From NCBI GenBank assembly GCA_900239685.1, contig OENT01000631.1:27020-91019 (forward strand): a stretch of 64,000 bases of DNA. Direction: 5' to 3'. The translations under genes were made by a program, and so were the position numbers. This DNA comes from Rotaria macrura. Taxonomy: Eukaryota; Rotifera; Eurotatoria; Philodinida; Philodinidae. This document shows positions 62,754 through 64,000 of this stretch, piece after piece. A model generated the notes under the pieces. That model was given only the letters and a program-made list of their open reading frames with translations, was not told where the DNA came from and made no database searches. Within the stretch, counting starts at the first letter, position 1. Each line of letters opens with the position of its first letter.

Positions 62754-64000
62754 AATGAACAACCCGGTTGTTTTTCTCATTACATATTTCTATGAAAAGT
62801 TAATTGCGTATGCGCGCTTTTTGTACACTTCGTATCTCAGGTATCATTTTCGTTTTCTTTTTCTTTCTTTTTGGGCTTGGTTGCTTCGTTCGTTGTTGTT
62901 GGTATTTTTTCTTCTTCTCTACTTTGCCTTGTTCTCTCTATCTTTTCTTTTTAGTATTCCTCTATCTCTCGTTCGTTTTCTTGCTTCCTCGCGCATGCAT
63001 ATGCATTTTTTTTGCACAACGTGCAACTAAATATAAACATGAACTGCATATTAGAGAAAGATATAAGTAAAAGTTATTCTTAAACAAAAAAACGAGTAGG
63101 AAATCTGGTTGCATGTATTAGTATTTATTCCAAGCAACATTAACATATGCCGAGATAATGAAGACATTAATGCATTGCACGTAGCAAGAAAGAAAATATC
63201 TTGACAATGGAAAATGGAAAAGAATATATTAGTAATTGAAAGAATATTAATATGATAGTATTAAAATTGAATTTTGATGACGATTCAACGATGGAAACTA
63301 TTTGATTGCTTAAATTTTAGTATTGAACCAGAAAACATTCTCACTGAGACATCTATGAACTTGAGTATGAATATTATTACGAGTAGCGATCAAGAAAAAT
63401 AACCTACACGATCTTCAACTTTTTATAGGGCAATTGAATCAATTTTATCCATAAGATTTCCACTATACGTGATAGCTTATGGTCAAAATGATACTTTGTA
63501 AAACATTAGTTTTTATCCCTAATTTATTATAGACGTGATTTTTGAAACAGCGGACTTTGACAGAAGCTAGAAGCCAATCATAAAAGATATCCGGATAAGA
63601 ATAATATTCTTCAGCATACTTCCTGAAATGTTCGAAGTTCAATAGAATACGAAATAATATGTTGTCGGTCGATTGAAACTCGACGATAAGATAAAATTCA
63701 TTTAATTTATTGAAGTAACAAGAAATTAGTTATCCATTTAGCATAGATTGATCAATATACCATAGGTTAGAAAAGTAATTTGATATTGGTATTATACAAA
63801 ATCTTGATTGAATCTTGTTCTCGTCAAGTAGCTGGTCAAGTTTCTGATGTGAAATTTTTCGAAAAGTTGCTAGACTGAATTTTAAGAAGAATTTTCTAGT
63901 TGTATCCCAAAATTCTATAATGAACTTACACGTTTCTGTGATCTATTATCCGCTCTAGAAGTCAAAGCAGTCGGTTGGATTTTGAATAACCATCGATAGA
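62365..64000. other. 3' flank of the FRAT-like gene
   Basis: T/C-rich sequence with a long compound CA/TA repeat at about 62708-62750, then AT-rich DNA to the window end. No further gene recognised; part is probably 3' UTR. Confidence 0.5.
62708..62750. repeat. compound (CA)n(TA)n microsatellite
   Basis: A CACACACACA tract followed by about 14 TA units and ACAC. Confidence 0.9.

Noticed and set aside
62698-63070. Overlapping 110- and 88-codon frames rich in Phe, Leu and Tyr after the FRAT-like stop
   Set aside because: They begin in a CA/TA microsatellite and continue in a T/C-rich tract. The hydrophobic look is a result of base composition.
1-64000. Bacterial operons, CRISPR arrays, horizontally acquired cassettes
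   Set aside because: All recognised genes are intron-bearing animal genes. No direct-repeat arrays, Shine-Dalgarno-led gene runs or foreign intronless genes were seen.
1-64000. tRNA and rRNA genes
   Set aside because: No segment with a convincing B-box plus cloverleaf or rRNA core was noticed. A covariance-model scan would be needed to exclude a divergent tRNA.

Overview
This is a window of AT-rich (about 30% GC by eye) nuclear DNA from an animal. The evidence is a set of intron-containing genes with GT-AG splice sites whose closest recognisable relatives are metazoan proteins: UBL3, ATAD5, FAM50, aspartylglucosaminidase, RCC1L, coactosin, GTPBP6, MTMR10/12, ARMC5 and FRAT/GBP. Most introns are tiny (55-90 nt), but nearly every multi-exon gene also has one or two introns above 1 kb. 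No prokaryotic signals, rRNA or tRNA genes, CRISPR arrays or intact transposons were recognised. The compact introns, base composition and protein style make me think of a rotifer, perhaps a bdelloid. That is an impression, not a demonstration. There are two assembly gaps, at 4931-5444 and 40676-40709.

Layout. A short membrane-anchored ubiquitin-fold gene (UBL3) lies on the minus strand at 855-1440. Four plus-strand genes follow in tandem: an ATAD5/ELG1-like PCNA-unloader ATPase (3971-8804, N-terminus not resolved), FAM50/XAP5 (10466-13129), the lysosomal enzyme aspartylglucosaminidase (13248-15086) and the mitochondrial RCC1-like protein RCC1L (15502-18444). FAM50 and AGA are only 118 bp apart. 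A small secreted prepropeptide gene lies at 20702-21178. An 8 kb stretch with no convincing gene separates it from two minus-strand genes, coactosin (29240-29813) and a mitochondrial HflX-type GTPase, GTPBP6 (31016-33059).

A 13-exon myotubularin-family pseudophosphatase of the MTMR10/12 type (37213-43769, minus) and an ARMC5-like ARM-repeat/BTB protein (44637-53740, plus) are divergent neighbours with 867 bp between their start codons. The last 10 kb is a long, pyrimidine- and microsatellite-rich non-coding stretch. It leads to a two-exon gene whose product carries the GSK-3-binding signature of the vertebrate FRAT/GBP family (61524-62364).

The genes are mostly unrelated housekeeping loci, not a pathway. 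The points most worth a second look are the FRAT/GBP-like gene, the degenerate ATP-binding loop of the ATAD5-like protein, the dibasic-site prepropeptide, the missing glycine-rich loop in the GTPBP6 homologue, and a 123 bp near-perfect hairpin element in the largest intron. Exon borders were placed by hand from splice consensus, reading-frame continuity and remembered family sequence. They have not been tested against transcripts.
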